A stretch of 35,188 nucleotides of DNA from Desulfobacteraceae bacterium (GCA_020633955.1 JACKCP010000021.1:1-35188), one strand, 5' to 3'. Counted from the stretch's first letter, positions 1 through 8,614 are shown. Translations and numbers: made by a program. The notes: a model not told the origin generated them from the sequence alone.

Positions 1-1038
1 CAGTGCACCTCCAATGGCAGGCAGAATAACAGCAGCTATATGATTTATTGTGAAACCAACCGCCATGCTTGGTGCAATATCTTCAGCATCTGCAATTTTC
101 TGGAAAAAAGTTTTTATGGCTATGGCAAAATTATAAAAAACATGATCAAGAATATATAAAATACCTACCATAACTTTACTGTCAACAAAGGCATAGGCAA
201 CAAAAATGAAGAGCAGTGAAAAATATTCAAGAGACAAAACCTTTCTCTCACCATACCTGACTATTGCCTTTCCGATGTACGGGCTCAGATAAAAATTTAT
301 TATATTGTTCAAAATAAAAAGAACTGCTATCTCCTGAACACTGAATCCAAATTTTTTCACAAGAAGAAAAACAGCAAATGCTACAAAAATCTGCCTTCTG
401 GCACCAGCTAAAAGAGTTAGAAAATAAAAAAGCCAGTATTTTTTTTTCAAAATCATTTTATTGTGCTGAATTGGGAGATCATCTCTAACTGGATTTTGTG
501 AAAGCCCCCAGAATGCAGCAGCTATTATCACCATACCAACAACCATGTAAATCGTCTTGTATTCCAGATATGGAGAAATTATAAACAATACTGTACCGAT
601 AAATATATTTGAAGCGGCTGAGATACTTCTCAATTTGCCAAAAACAACAGGAGCTTCAGTCTTATTGAAATACTGCAGTGTAAGTGACTGATTTGTAGTT
701 TCAAAATAATGAAATCCAAAACTCATGATTAAAGTTGTCATGGTCAGCCCGGCAAACGAGGGGAAAAAACCTGCTATTCCTATACCTATACCAAGAATAA
801 AAACAGAGACGGCTGACAGTTTGTGTTCTTTCATGAAATAAAGAAAATAAACTGCAAGAAGTGAAAGAAAGCCCGGTATTTCCCTTACAGACTGTAAAAT
901 GCCAATGTGTCTGCCTTCAAGACCTGCTTCATTTACAGCAAAATTATCAAATACTATTCTCCAGGTCTGAAGTCCCATTGTTGACATAGCCATCATTACC
1001 ATGAGGAAAATATACATTCTTGAACTTTTATTATACAT
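1..1038 (-). CDS. MFS-type transporter, N-terminal 346 residues (cut by window edge)
   Basis: The minus strand is open from an ATG at 1038 down to base 1, where the window cuts it. Translation begins MYNKSSRMYIFLMVMMAMST and gives a very hydrophobic protein with about ten membrane-spanning stretches and short charged loops. A basic middle loop after RDDLPIQHNKMILKKKYW separates two halves, as in the 12-helix major facilitator superfamily. The loop motif GKAIVRYGERK resembles the conserved MFS GxxxDRxGRR-type loop. A GGAG lies 7 bases before the ATG. It probably moves a small solute across the inner membrane; the substrate cannot be told. It diverges from the flagellar-type gene at 1227 across 188 bases. 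The last two or so helices lie outside the window. Confidence 0.8.
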   Translation of the reverse strand, partial: MYNKSSRMYIFLMVMMAMSTMGLQTWRIVFDNFAVNEAGLEGRHIGILQSVREIPGFLSLLAVYFLYFMKEHKLSAVSVFILGIGIGIAGFFPSFAGLTMTTLIMSFGFHYFETTNQSLTLQYFNKTEAPVVFGKLRSISAASNIFIGTVLFIISPYLEYKTIYMVVGMVIIAAAFWGLSQNPVRDDLPIQHNKMILKKKYWLFYFLTLLAGARRQIFVAFAVFLLVKKFGFSVQEIAVLFILNNIINFYLSPYIGKAIVRYGERKVLSLEYFSLLFIFVAYAFVDSKVMVGILYILDHVFYNFAIAIKTFFQKIADAEDIAPSMAVGFTINHIAAVILPAIGGAL

Positions 1039-1149
1039 TGGAAATCTCCGGTGAGGTTAAAAAAAATGTATTACCACAGCCAGACTCTTTGTTTAAACAT
1101 TATTTTAAAAATAAAGGCAGCAATATTTTTACCTTTAAAAATTAGTTAC

Positions 1150-1177
1150 TTGACTTAATCTCAGAAAGATTTAAAAT
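1150..1177 (+). promoter_or_regulatory. Candidate sigma-70 promoter of the mini flagellar gene
   Basis: TTGACT (1150-1155) and TAAAAT (1172-1177) are separated by 16 bases and sit about 50 bases upstream of the ATG at 1227. Each matches the -35/-10 consensus in five of six positions. No sigma-28 or sigma-54 type element was seen, so the gene may be expressed constitutively rather than with the flagellar regulon. This is motif matching only. Confidence 0.45.
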
Positions 1178-1226
1178 ATAGAGAACAGTGTTAGTTGTAT
1201 AAACAAATTTAAAAGGAGAAGAAAAA

Positions 1227-1583
1227 ATGATCTCCTCAGTAGGAAGCAGCCAGGCAGCATTAAGAGCATACTCAACACAGCTTAATGCAAACGCAAACAA
1301 CATAGCCAATGTAAATTCCCAGGAATTTAAAAGGCAGGATGCTGTCATAAATGAAGACAGCAATAATCAGCCGACTGCACAGGTCAGACGTGACAATACT
1401 CCAGGACCTTTCAGACAGACTATCTCAGAAGACGGAATTCAGAAATTTCAGGAAATGTCAAATACAGACCTTGCTAAAGAAATGACAGGTATGATATCAG
1501 CTCAAAATTCTTATTCTGCAAATCTTAAAACCATTGAAACCCAGTCTCAGATGACTGGAACCATAATAGATATAAAAGGCTGA
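1227..1583 (+). CDS. Free-standing mini flagellar rod/hook-family protein
   Basis: This 118-residue protein joins the two conserved ends of the axial flagellar proteins. Residues 9-36 carry the N-terminal rod motif (ALRAYSTQLNANANNIANVN, then SQEFKR). Residues 79-118 match the C-terminal FlgE/FlgF/FlgG/FlgC helix (NTDLAKEMTGMISAQNSY ... IETQSQMTGTIIDIKG). The middle is only about 40 residues, so there is no hook or rod globular domain; FlgB and FlgC are slightly longer. AGGAG at 1214-1218 lies 8 bases before the ATG. No other flagellar gene is nearby: it is a single-gene unit with its own promoter and a hairpin terminator at 1615-1647. It is either a diverged rod protein or a helper of axial assembly; the sequence does not decide which. 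Confidence 0.8.
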   Translation: MISSVGSSQAALRAYSTQLNANANNIANVNSQEFKRQDAVINEDSNNQPTAQVRRDNTPGPFRQTISEDGIQKFQEMSNTDLAKEMTGMISAQNSYSANLKTIETQSQMTGTIIDIKG

Positions 1584-1614
1584 AAAAACTCCTCAAAAAA
1601 TTCTTTCATAATAA

Positions 1615-1647
1615 TCAGGCTTCAGAAATAAATGCTCTGAAGCCTGA
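1615..1647 (+). terminator. Hairpin terminator after the mini flagellar gene
   Basis: A perfect 12-base inverted repeat (TCAGGCTTCAGA / TCTGAAGCCTGA) with a 9-base loop lies 32 bases after the stop codon. It is followed by a modestly T-rich stretch (CTATTTTC). The long stem supports a terminator, although the U-tract is weak. Confidence 0.7.
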
Positions 1648-1710
1648 CTATTTTCAGACTTTGATATATCTTAAACCTTTGAAAATATAATAAAAAAATA
1701 AATATTCACC

Positions 1711-1796
1711 TAAAAACTGAAAAAATCAGTTCACTTGAAAAACAAATGTAGTATTTACTGAGCCAGCTTCAGAACATGTTTTTTTATTTCCTGACT
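1711..1796. repeat. Interspersed repeat R1, copy D (degenerate, right end missing)
   Basis: The stretch shares a string of blocks with the copy at 10417-10559: AAAAACTGAAAAA followed by a CAGTT/CCGTT block, an ACxxATGxxxTATTT-like block, CTGAGCC, TTCAG, then TTTTTTTAT and TCCTG in the same order and spacing. It also contains a short ACTGA/TCAGT hairpin at its left end. Similarity fades after about 1796, so this copy lacks the right arm seen in the other three. It fills the gap between the terminator at 1615-1647 and the secreted-protein gene at 1836. Alignment was by eye. Confidence 0.5.
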
Positions 1797-1835
1797 GAGA
1801 GTCACAGATATGAAGGGTTTTTGACACAGGATTTA

Positions 1836-2117
1836 TTATTTCCCTGAAGTTCTCTGTCGTATTGACTGATAATCATAATAATAAATTGAACCCCCTCCTC
1901 TATTTTTACCTGTAGGCCTGTTTGTTGAATGTTTCCAGTCCTGGTTGTTTAGCTGTTTCTGCCTTTTTTTTTCATAACCGTCATAATTTTTTCTGTTGGA
2001 GGGATAAACCCAGTCTGGATTTGCAGTTCTGGGAAGTTTGCCTCTGTTAAAATCCTTTGCTGGCAAAAAAACCGGGGATATTAAAATTATTGTGAGAATA
2101 ATAATTATCTTTTTCAT
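1836..2117 (-). CDS. Small secreted hypothetical protein with duplicated NxDWxxxxNR motif
   Basis: I do not recognise the family. From the ATG at 2117 the product is about 93 residues. It starts with two lysines and a long isoleucine/leucine core (IIIILTIILISPVFLPA), a clear signal peptide probably cut after LPA. The mature part is short, basic, rich in Asn, Arg and Tyr, and carries the same pattern twice: NPDWVYPSNR and NQDWKHSTNR. The reading frame is open to a TTG at 2123, but GAAG placed 8 bases before the ATG favours 2117. It lies 57 bases downstream of uvrC on the same strand and may be read through from it. A periplasmic or exported role is all that can be inferred. Confidence 0.6.
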   Translation of the reverse strand: MKKIIIILTIILISPVFLPAKDFNRGKLPRTANPDWVYPSNRKNYDGYEKKRQKQLNNQDWKHSTNRPTGKNRGGGSIYYYDYQSIRQRTSGK

Positions 2118-2180
2118 AATCAAAACTTCGGTTTAAATGAAATTTCTCTTAAAGAAAATTTAAGCCCGGCAGTCAGAAAT

Positions 2181-4001
2181 TCAATGAAATTTATCATAAA
2201 CAAGCTTTGCGGTCTTTTCCGGGATTCCCTTTACAGAAGCAATTTCCTTTAAATCCGCTTCCTTTAAATTCCTGAAACTTTTGAAATGATCGAGAAGTAG
2301 TTTTTTTCTTTTTGGCCCAAGTCCTTCAATATTATCAAGTGAAGAGGTTTTCATCTGTTTTTTTCGTTTTTTTCTGTGAAAATTTATAACATTGTTGTGG
2401 GCTGTATCTCTGATATTCATAAGAAAATGTAAGAGATATTTCTTATTGTGAAACAACAGGGGATTCATTCTTCCTGGAAGATAAACCTTGTCGCTGTCTT
2501 CTCCCGCGGCTTCATTTTTCTTGGCAAGGCCTATAACTGCAAAATTTTGGTCAAGTCCAAGCTCTTTCAAAATGTCCATTGCAATATTAAGCTGACCTTT
2601 TCCTCCGTCAACCATGAGAAGATCAGGTTCGGGCTTATCTGAGCCTTCAAACCTTTTAAACAAAGCCTCTCTCATATATGAATAATCATCTGGCTTCCCT
2701 GTAAAAGTCAGGTTGTATTTTCTGTATTCATCATGGCTTGGTTTCCCGTTTTCAAACACAACCATGGCACTTACAGGATTTGTTCCGGAAATATTTGAGT
2801 TGTCAAAGCACTCTATTCTTACAGGCAGTTCTTTCATTCCAAGATAATATTTTAAATCAGATAAAAGTTTGGTTTTTGAACTTACTTTTGAATCAAGCTC
2901 TTTTTTTGCTGAATCTGCATTTTCACATACAATATCAAGAAGATCCTTTTTTTCACCCCTTGAAGGGGTAATAATTTTTACAGCTTTCTGGCAGGTTTCC
3001 CTTAAAAAATTTTCCATCATTGTTTTTTCAGGAATTTCAATATTTACAATTATTTCCTTTGGCACGTAGCTTATCTTTTCATAGTACTGCCTTATGAAAG
3101 ATTCTAAAATATCTTCAGGATCTGCAGCGGCATCTGTAAATTCAAAATTCTTTCTGTCATGAATAAATCCGCTTCTGACTTTAAAAAGGCTTATAACCTT
3201 GTTAAGTTCCATTCCAGAAACTGCAATGTAGTCCCTGTCAATCAGATCAGTTGCAGCAACAGACTGTTTTTCTATTGTATCTTTAAGTGCAAAAAGCTTG
3301 TCCCTTAAAACTGCCGCCTTTTCAAACTCTTTTGCAAGAGCTTTTTTCTTCATTTCACTTTCAATTTTTTTTAAGAGAAAAGGAGCTTTCCCCTTGAGAA
3401 CAATTACAGCTTCTCTTACATTTTTCATATATTCTTTTTGATCCACATCATGCACACAGGGTCCAAAACAAAGCTTCATCTGATAATTGAGGCAGGGTCT
3501 TTCCCTTTTTGAAAAAACACTGTCACGGCAGTTTCTTATTTTAAATATTTTCTGAATGAGTTTTAAAGTGTGCCGGATTGAACCTCCTGATGAAAAAGGG
3601 CCGAAATATTTTGCATTGTCCTTTAAAATTTTTCTTGCAATGGTAAATTTCGGAAACGGATGTGACAGATCCAGTTTTACATATGGATAACTTTTGTCAT
3701 CCTTTAAAATAATATTGTATTTAGGCTTGTTTTTTTTTATCAGTGAGGACTCTAAAAGAAAGGCTTCCTTTTCATTTGAAGTAACAATAAATTCAAAATC
3801 CCTTACCTTTGAAACAAGTATTGAAGTTTTGAATGAGTCCTTTTCTTTTCTGCGAAAATAAGTGCTAAGCCTGTTTCGTAAATTCTTTGCCTTTCCCACA
3901 TATAAAATATTGCCGTTTTCATCCTTCATGATGTAAACGCCGGGCTTTAATGGAGACTTTGCTGTTTTTTCAGCCAGAAATTCACTTATTTTCAGATTCA
4001 T
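2181..4001 (-). CDS. uvrC: UvrABC system protein C (excision nuclease)
   Basis: UvrC makes both incisions around a lesion after UvrB has been loaded. The 606-residue protein is full length. The GIY-YIG nuclease is at 20-100 (Y23, Y34, R43, E84). Cysteines C158, C170, C178 and C182 have the spacing of the UvrC iron-sulfur site. A UVR motif spans about 220-240 (AKEFEKAAVLRDKL). The RNase H-like nuclease follows with D400 (IECFDNSNISG) and D465 (LLMVDGGKGQ). Tandem helix-hairpin-helix motifs close the chain at about 555-605. Its ATG overlaps the uvrB stop as ATGA (3998-4001), implying translational coupling. Nothing essential is missing. Confidence 0.98.
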   Translation of the reverse strand: MNLKISEFLAEKTAKSPLKPGVYIMKDENGNILYVGKAKNLRNRLSTYFRRKEKDSFKTSILVSKVRDFEFIVTSNEKEAFLLESSLIKKNKPKYNIILKDDKSYPYVKLDLSHPFPKFTIARKILKDNAKYFGPFSSGGSIRHTLKLIQKIFKIRNCRDSVFSKRERPCLNYQMKLCFGPCVHDVDQKEYMKNVREAVIVLKGKAPFLLKKIESEMKKKALAKEFEKAAVLRDKLFALKDTIEKQSVAATDLIDRDYIAVSGMELNKVISLFKVRSGFIHDRKNFEFTDAAADPEDILESFIRQYYEKISYVPKEIIVNIEIPEKTMMENFLRETCQKAVKIITPSRGEKKDLLDIVCENADSAKKELDSKVSSKTKLLSDLKYYLGMKELPVRIECFDNSNISGTNPVSAMVVFENGKPSHDEYRKYNLTFTGKPDDYSYMREALFKRFEGSDKPEPDLLMVDGGKGQLNIAMDILKELGLDQNFAVIGLAKKNEAAGEDSDKVYLPGRMNPLLFHNKKYLLHFLMNIRDTAHNNVINFHRKKRKKQMKTSSLDNIEGLGPKRKKLLLDHFKSFRNLKEADLKEIASVKGIPEKTAKLVYDKFH

Positions 4002-6013
4002 TTCTTTTTACCGGTTTTTTTCTTTAAAGCTTCAATTCTGTCTCTGTATTTTGCAGCCTTTTCAAATTCAAGGTTTGATGCAGCCTTGTTCATTAAATCT
4101 TCAAGCTTCTTAATCTCAAGTTCAGGGTTTGATTCTGTTCCGAAAAGCTCACGGTCTTCAGCCGCCATCTTAATTTCAGTTTCTTCAAAAAATCTGAATT
4201 TTTCCTTTTCCCTGTCATCGATGAAAAATCCTGAAAGATCCTTTTTAATTGATCTTGGAGTTATATTGTTGTCTTTATTGAATTTCTGCTGGATTTTTCT
4301 TCTTCGTGAAGTTTCAGATATTGCTTCCTTCATGGACGGAGTTACCCTGTCAGCATAAAGAATGACCCTTCCGTCAACATTTCTTGCAGCACGACCAAAT
4401 GTCTGAATAAGGGAGCGTGCTGAACGAAGAAATCCTTCTTTATCAGCATCCAGAATTGCAACAAGAGAAACTTCAGGAATATCAAGTCCTTCCCTTAAAA
4501 GATTTATTCCTATAAGTACATCAAACCTGTTGTTCCTCAAATCATTTATTATTTCTATTCTTTCAATGGTGTCTATATCAGAGTGAAGATATCTTACCCT
4601 GATTCCAAGATCTTCAAGATAATCGGTAAGGTCTTCGGCCATTCTCTTTGTAAGGGTTGTTACAAGAACTTTTCCGCCTTTTGAAATATTGATCTTTATT
4701 TCATCGTAAATATCATCTACCTGATCCGATGCTGGCCTGATTTCAATTTCCGGATCAACAAGTCCTGTTGGTCTTACAATCTGCTCCACAATATTTTCTT
4801 TGCCTGACTTTGTCATTTCATATTCAGCAGGAGTTGCAGAAACATAAATTGCCTGCCTGATTTTTTCCTGGAACTCATCAAATTTCAAAGGTCTGTTGTC
4901 TAGAGCTGAAGGGAGCCTGAATCCGAATTCCACAAGGGTTGATTTTCTTGAAAAATCTCCGTTGTACATTCCCCTGACCTGGGGCACTCCGATGTGGGAT
5001 TCATCGAGAATAACAAAAAAATCATCGGGAAAATAATCTATCATGGTTGGAGGCGGTTCACCCGGATTTCTTCCTGTAAGATGTCTTGAATAATTTTCAA
5101 TTCCTGTACAGTGACCAAGTTCCTGCATCATTTCAAGATCATATCTTGTACGCTCGTCAATTCTCTGTGCTTCAATCAGTTTGTTTTCCCTGTGAAAAAA
5201 TTCAAGCCTTTCCTTTAGTTCTTTTTTTATATTTTCAATTGCTTTGTTTCTTTTATTCTGCTGGGTTACATAATGACTTCCGGGAAATATGCTTACCCTT
5301 GGTATTTTTCTTAAATTTGTTCCTTTTAAAGGATCAATTTCATAGATCGACTCTACATCATCTCCGAAGAACTCAATTCTTACAGCCTTTTCCTCTTCAT
5401 AGGCCGGAAAAATATCAACCCTGTCACCCCTTATTCTGAAAGTTCCCCTGTGAAAATCCGTATCATTTCTCTGGTACTGGATTGAAACAAGTTTTTTTGC
5501 AAGTTTGTCCCTTGATATTTCCATATCCTCATGAATATCAACCTTAAGTCCCAGGTATTCATCAGGATCACCAAGACCGTAAATACATGAAACACTTGCC
5601 ACAATAATTACGTCACGCCTTGTCAGAAGTGACATTGTTGCAGAATGCCTCATTTTATCGATTCTTTCATTCATAGAAGAATCTTTTTGAATATATGTAT
5701 CAGAAGAAGGGAGATAAGCTTCAGGCTGGTAATAATCATAATAGCTTACAAAATATTCAACTGCATTTTCAGGGAAAAACTGTTTGAATTCATTGTAAAG
5801 CTGTGCGGCAAGGGTTTTATTGGGAGCAATTACAAGGGCAGGTCTTTCCACCTTTTCAATGACATTTGCCATTGTAAATGTCTTGCCTGAACCTGTAACA
5901 CCTAAAAGGACCTGATGAGGAACTCCTTTTTTAAGTCCCTCTGTTAAAAAATCAATAGCCTGAGGCTGATCGCCTGCAGGCTTGAATTCTGACTTTAATT
6001 TAAAAATTCCCAT
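3998..6013 (-). CDS. uvrB: UvrABC system protein B (damage-verifying helicase)
   Basis: UvrB receives the lesion from UvrA, clamps the DNA with a beta-hairpin and recruits UvrC. The protein has 671 residues, the usual size. Visible elements are the Walker A loop GVTGSGKT (38-45), the hairpin region YFVSYYDYYQPEAYLP near residues 90-105, the helicase motif DESHIG, the late helicase motifs LLREGLDIPEVSLV and QTFGRAARN, and a C-terminal UVR domain (ASNLEFEKAAKYRDRI) that pairs with UvrC. AGGA sits 7 bases before the ATG. uvrC follows with a four-base overlap. Upstream, cysS is 168 bases away across repeat copy A, so uvrBC may have its own promoter there. No LexA box was recognised. Confidence 0.98.
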   Translation of the reverse strand: MGIFKLKSEFKPAGDQPQAIDFLTEGLKKGVPHQVLLGVTGSGKTFTMANVIEKVERPALVIAPNKTLAAQLYNEFKQFFPENAVEYFVSYYDYYQPEAYLPSSDTYIQKDSSMNERIDKMRHSATMSLLTRRDVIIVASVSCIYGLGDPDEYLGLKVDIHEDMEISRDKLAKKLVSIQYQRNDTDFHRGTFRIRGDRVDIFPAYEEEKAVRIEFFGDDVESIYEIDPLKGTNLRKIPRVSIFPGSHYVTQQNKRNKAIENIKKELKERLEFFHRENKLIEAQRIDERTRYDLEMMQELGHCTGIENYSRHLTGRNPGEPPPTMIDYFPDDFFVILDESHIGVPQVRGMYNGDFSRKSTLVEFGFRLPSALDNRPLKFDEFQEKIRQAIYVSATPAEYEMTKSGKENIVEQIVRPTGLVDPEIEIRPASDQVDDIYDEIKINISKGGKVLVTTLTKRMAEDLTDYLEDLGIRVRYLHSDIDTIERIEIINDLRNNRFDVLIGINLLREGLDIPEVSLVAILDADKEGFLRSARSLIQTFGRAARNVDGRVILYADRVTPSMKEAISETSRRRKIQQKFNKDNNITPRSIKKDLSGFFIDDREKEKFRFFEETEIKMAAEDRELFGTESNPELEIKKLEDLMNKAASNLEFEKAAKYRDRIEALKKKTGKKK

Positions 6014-6072
6014 ATTTTAATCCTGAATTGGAGTGAAAATATGCACCGGTAAATTCAAACTTTACTGGTAAA

Positions 6073-6159
6073 AACGGATGCCTTATTTTTCTTTGCCTGT
6101 TTCATGAGACATTTTTTTATCTCAATCCTCAAAGGTTCAGAATAAATTCAGCAGCCGTT
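6073..6159. repeat. Interspersed repeat R1, copy A
   Basis: This 87-base element lies between cysS and uvrB. Outer arms AACGG (6073-6077) and CCGTT (6155-6159) are complementary, and an inner hairpin TGAGA (6105-6109) / TCTCA (6120-6124) surrounds a run of seven T. It shares the block order CGGATGC, TATTTTTCT, GCC, TTCA-GAGA, TTTTTTTAT, TCA, TTCAGAA, ATTCAGCAGC, GTTC with copies B and C. A further imperfect inverted repeat, ACCGGTAAA / TTTACTGGT, lies just upstream at about 6046-6069. Confidence 0.65.
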
Positions 6160-6181
6160 CCTGTTCAAGACTCAAATTATT

Positions 6182-7588
6182 TTATGCAAATTTCCAGATG
6201 GTTTTATCAGGTTTATCCTCTAAAACAACTCCCATTTGTGCAAGGTTGTCCCTTATTTCATCTGCTCTCTTAAAGTCCTTGTTTTTTCTTGCAGTCTTTC
6301 TTTCCTCGATCAGAGCTTCAATCTCTTCAGGTGATATTTTCTCACCGCCTTTTGAAGGCTTGCCCCTGAAATAATCATCAGCACTCAAAAGCAAAATTCC
6401 AAGGCAGTTACCCATTTTTACAATTTCATCTGCAATTGAATGAGCTTTTTCAAGGTTTTCACCTGAATCGATTATTCTGTTTGCCTCTCTTACACCTTCA
6501 AATATTGTTCCAATGGCCTTTGCAGTATTGAAATCATCATTCATTGCTTCCATGAATTCATTCCAGAATTTTGAATGCTCCTGATTTTTAGAATCTGATT
6601 TTATTTCACCTGTTCTTTCAAAAAGAGAATAAATTCTGTCAAGGGAAGTTTCAGCTTCCTTCAGTGAATCATCTGTAAAATCAATTGGAGACCTGTAGTG
6701 CTTGGAAAGAAGAAAAAATCTTACAACTTCAGGATGCCAGGACTTAAGTGTATCCTTGATAGTAAGAAAATTATTAAGAGATTTTGACATTTTTTCATGG
6801 TCAATTCTCACAAACCCGTTGTGCATCCAGTAATTGGCAAAACTTGTTCCGTGTGCGGCCTCAGACTGGGCAATTTCATTTTCATGGTGCGGGAAAATAA
6901 GGTCTTTTCCTCCTCCGTGAATATCAAAACTCTGTCCCAGATATTTTGAACTCATGGCTGAACACTCAATATGCCATCCGGGCCTTCCCTTTCCAAAAGG
7001 AGTTTCCCAGTAAGGTTCTCCGGGCTTTGCACTTTTCCACAGAGCAAAATCAAAGGGAGATTCCTTCCTTTCATCAATTTCTATTCTTGCTCCTGCTTTC
7101 ATGTCTTCAAGGGATCTTCCGGAAAGCTTGCCGTAATCTTTAAATTTTTCAACTCTGAAATAAACATCACCTTCAACTTCGTAGGCATATCCCTTTTCAA
7201 TAAGATCCTGAACAAGTTCAACAATCTCATTGATATGCTCTGTTGCTTTTGGTTCATAATCAGGTTTCAAAGCATTCAGAGCTGTCATGTCCTTTGTGAA
7301 TTCATCTATGAATTTAAGTGAAACTTCTTCGGAAGTCATTTTGGATTCATTGGCTCTTTTGATGATCTTGTCGTCAACATCAGTAAAATTTCTCACATAG
7401 GTTACATTGTATCCAATAAATCTGAAATATCTCACAACAGTATCAAAAACAACCACAGACCTTGCATGCCCGATGTGGCTGTAATCATAAACTGTAGGTC
7501 CGCATACGTAAATATTGACATTATTTTCTTTTACAGGAACAAAATCTTCTTTCTGTCCTGAAAGAGTATTGTAAATTTTAAGGCTCAT
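6182..7588 (-). CDS. cysS: Cysteinyl-tRNA synthetase
   Basis: This class I enzyme charges tRNA-Cys in the cytoplasm. At 468 residues it is full length. It has the HIGH signature at 38-41 (YDYSHIGHAR), KMSKS at 266-270, and the zinc ligands expected for CysRS: C29, C209, H234 and E238. The GWHIECSAM motif covers the cysteine pocket and the C-terminal domain ends IRDNLAQMGVVLEDKPDKT. AAGGA is placed 6 bases before the ATG. It lies 94 bases downstream of ispF on the same strand; an ispF-cysS pairing is common in proteobacteria and other phyla. The downstream gap to uvrB holds repeat copy A, whose hairpin could attenuate transcription. Confidence 0.98.
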   Translation of the reverse strand: MSLKIYNTLSGQKEDFVPVKENNVNIYVCGPTVYDYSHIGHARSVVVFDTVVRYFRFIGYNVTYVRNFTDVDDKIIKRANESKMTSEEVSLKFIDEFTKDMTALNALKPDYEPKATEHINEIVELVQDLIEKGYAYEVEGDVYFRVEKFKDYGKLSGRSLEDMKAGARIEIDERKESPFDFALWKSAKPGEPYWETPFGKGRPGWHIECSAMSSKYLGQSFDIHGGGKDLIFPHHENEIAQSEAAHGTSFANYWMHNGFVRIDHEKMSKSLNNFLTIKDTLKSWHPEVVRFFLLSKHYRSPIDFTDDSLKEAETSLDRIYSLFERTGEIKSDSKNQEHSKFWNEFMEAMNDDFNTAKAIGTIFEGVREANRIIDSGENLEKAHSIADEIVKMGNCLGILLLSADDYFRGKPSKGGEKISPEEIEALIEERKTARKNKDFKRADEIRDNLAQMGVVLEDKPDKTIWKFA

Positions 7589-7682
7589 TTATTATCCTTC
7601 AAACAAATTTCAGGTTAACGGTCAAAAGGGAAATATTAAATATTTTTTGTTTATTTTCAAGATATAATAATCAGGCAGGCAA

Positions 7683-8162
7683 TCAGTCTTTTATCAGAAG
7701 TACTGTGCAAAGGGATGCAATCCCCTCTTTTCTTCCTGTAAATCCTAATTTTTCAGTTGTTGTGGCAGAAACATTTATTCTGGAGGGATCAACATTTAAA
7801 TATTTGGCAATATTTGATTTTATCTGATTTTTATAAGGAGAAAGCTTCGGCTTTTCTGCAATTACAATTATATCTGCATTTGAAAGAGTAAAACCGGATT
7901 CTTTGACAAGGTCATATGATTTTTTTAAAAGAATAAAACTTTGTATATTTTTGTACTTATCATCGTTATCAGGGAAATGTTCTCCTATATCTCCAAGCCC
8001 TGCTGCTCCAAGAACTGCATCTGTAAGCGCATGCAGAAGAACATCTGCATCAGAATGCCCTTTTAGACCGAATTCATAAGGGATTTCAACACCCCCAAGA
8101 ATAAGTTTTCTTTCTTTTTCAAATTTATGAACATCAAAGCCTATGCCTGTTCTTATATCCAT
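7683..8162 (-). CDS. ispF: 2-C-methyl-D-erythritol 2,4-cyclodiphosphate synthase
   Basis: IspF cyclises CDP-methylerythritol 2-phosphate to the cyclodiphosphate in the MEP route to isoprenoids. The 159-residue protein is the standard single-domain size. Metal ligands D10, H12 (GIGFDVHKF) and H44 (DADVLLHALTDA) are in place, as is the flexible GEHFPDND segment, and the C-terminal signature ATTTEKLGFTGRKEGIA is complete. Its ATG shares one base with the stop of crcB (TAATG at 8160-8164 on the minus strand), so the two are probably translated together. No ispD is visible in the window, so that step is encoded elsewhere. Confidence 0.97.
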   Translation of the reverse strand: MDIRTGIGFDVHKFEKERKLILGGVEIPYEFGLKGHSDADVLLHALTDAVLGAAGLGDIGEHFPDNDDKYKNIQSFILLKKSYDLVKESGFTLSNADIIVIAEKPKLSPYKNQIKSNIAKYLNVDPSRINVSATTTEKLGFTGRKEGIASLCTVLLIKD

Positions 8163-8539
8163 TATAAAACCCTCATTAAATAGAATCCTGCTGCGGCAGA
8201 ACCTATTCCAAGCAAAAGATGAAGAAAAATATATAAAGACATAACAATAAAGTTATTATCCTTTAAAAGAAAAACAGCTTCAATGGAAAAAGTTGAATAA
8301 GTGGTAAAGGCACCTAAAAATCCTGCAAGAAGCAGATATCTCAAATTTTCAGGAATCATTGAGTGATAAATCATATAACCGTTGGCAAGCCCCATGATAA
8401 AGCTTCCGATTATATTAACTGTTAATGTTCCAAGGGGAACTAAAGGACGTGGGAATAATTCTGTAATAAATATTGAGACAAGGTATCTCAGTACTGCACC
8501 GAAAAAACCGCCTGTTCCTACAAAAATTAACTTTACCAT
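8162..8539 (-). CDS. crcB: Fluoride channel FluC/CrcB
   Basis: FluC proteins form dual-topology dimers that let fluoride leave the cytoplasm. The 125-residue product has four hydrophobic helices and the family signatures GGFFGAVLRYLVS near the N terminus, GTLTVNIIGSFIMG (the conserved Asn helix) and GAFTTYSTFSIEA (the Na+/Thr-Ser track). CGGAG is placed 5 bases before the ATG. It is a single copy, so it would work as a homodimer. The 75 bases upstream were checked for the fluoride riboswitch and no convincing match was seen. Downstream it is coupled to ispF; that pairing has no obvious biochemical reason. Confidence 0.95.
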   Translation of the reverse strand: MVKLIFVGTGGFFGAVLRYLVSIFITELFPRPLVPLGTLTVNIIGSFIMGLANGYMIYHSMIPENLRYLLLAGFLGAFTTYSTFSIEAVFLLKDNNFIVMSLYIFLHLLLGIGSAAAGFYLMRVL

Positions 8540-8614
8540 AAAATCTCCGGATGTTTGATTCCGAAAACTTTATATTATGAAGAAAACTGGCTTGTAAAGA
8601 AGATTATCTCTGTA

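Noticed and set aside
1142..1363. Minus-strand 73-codon frame across the start of the mini flagellar gene
   Set aside because: It is antisense to a well-supported gene and its promoter; no ribosome site was seen.
8540..8614. Possible fluoride riboswitch before crcB
   Set aside because: The region has no convincing match to the conserved fluoride aptamer core, only a short TCCGG/CCGA pairing.
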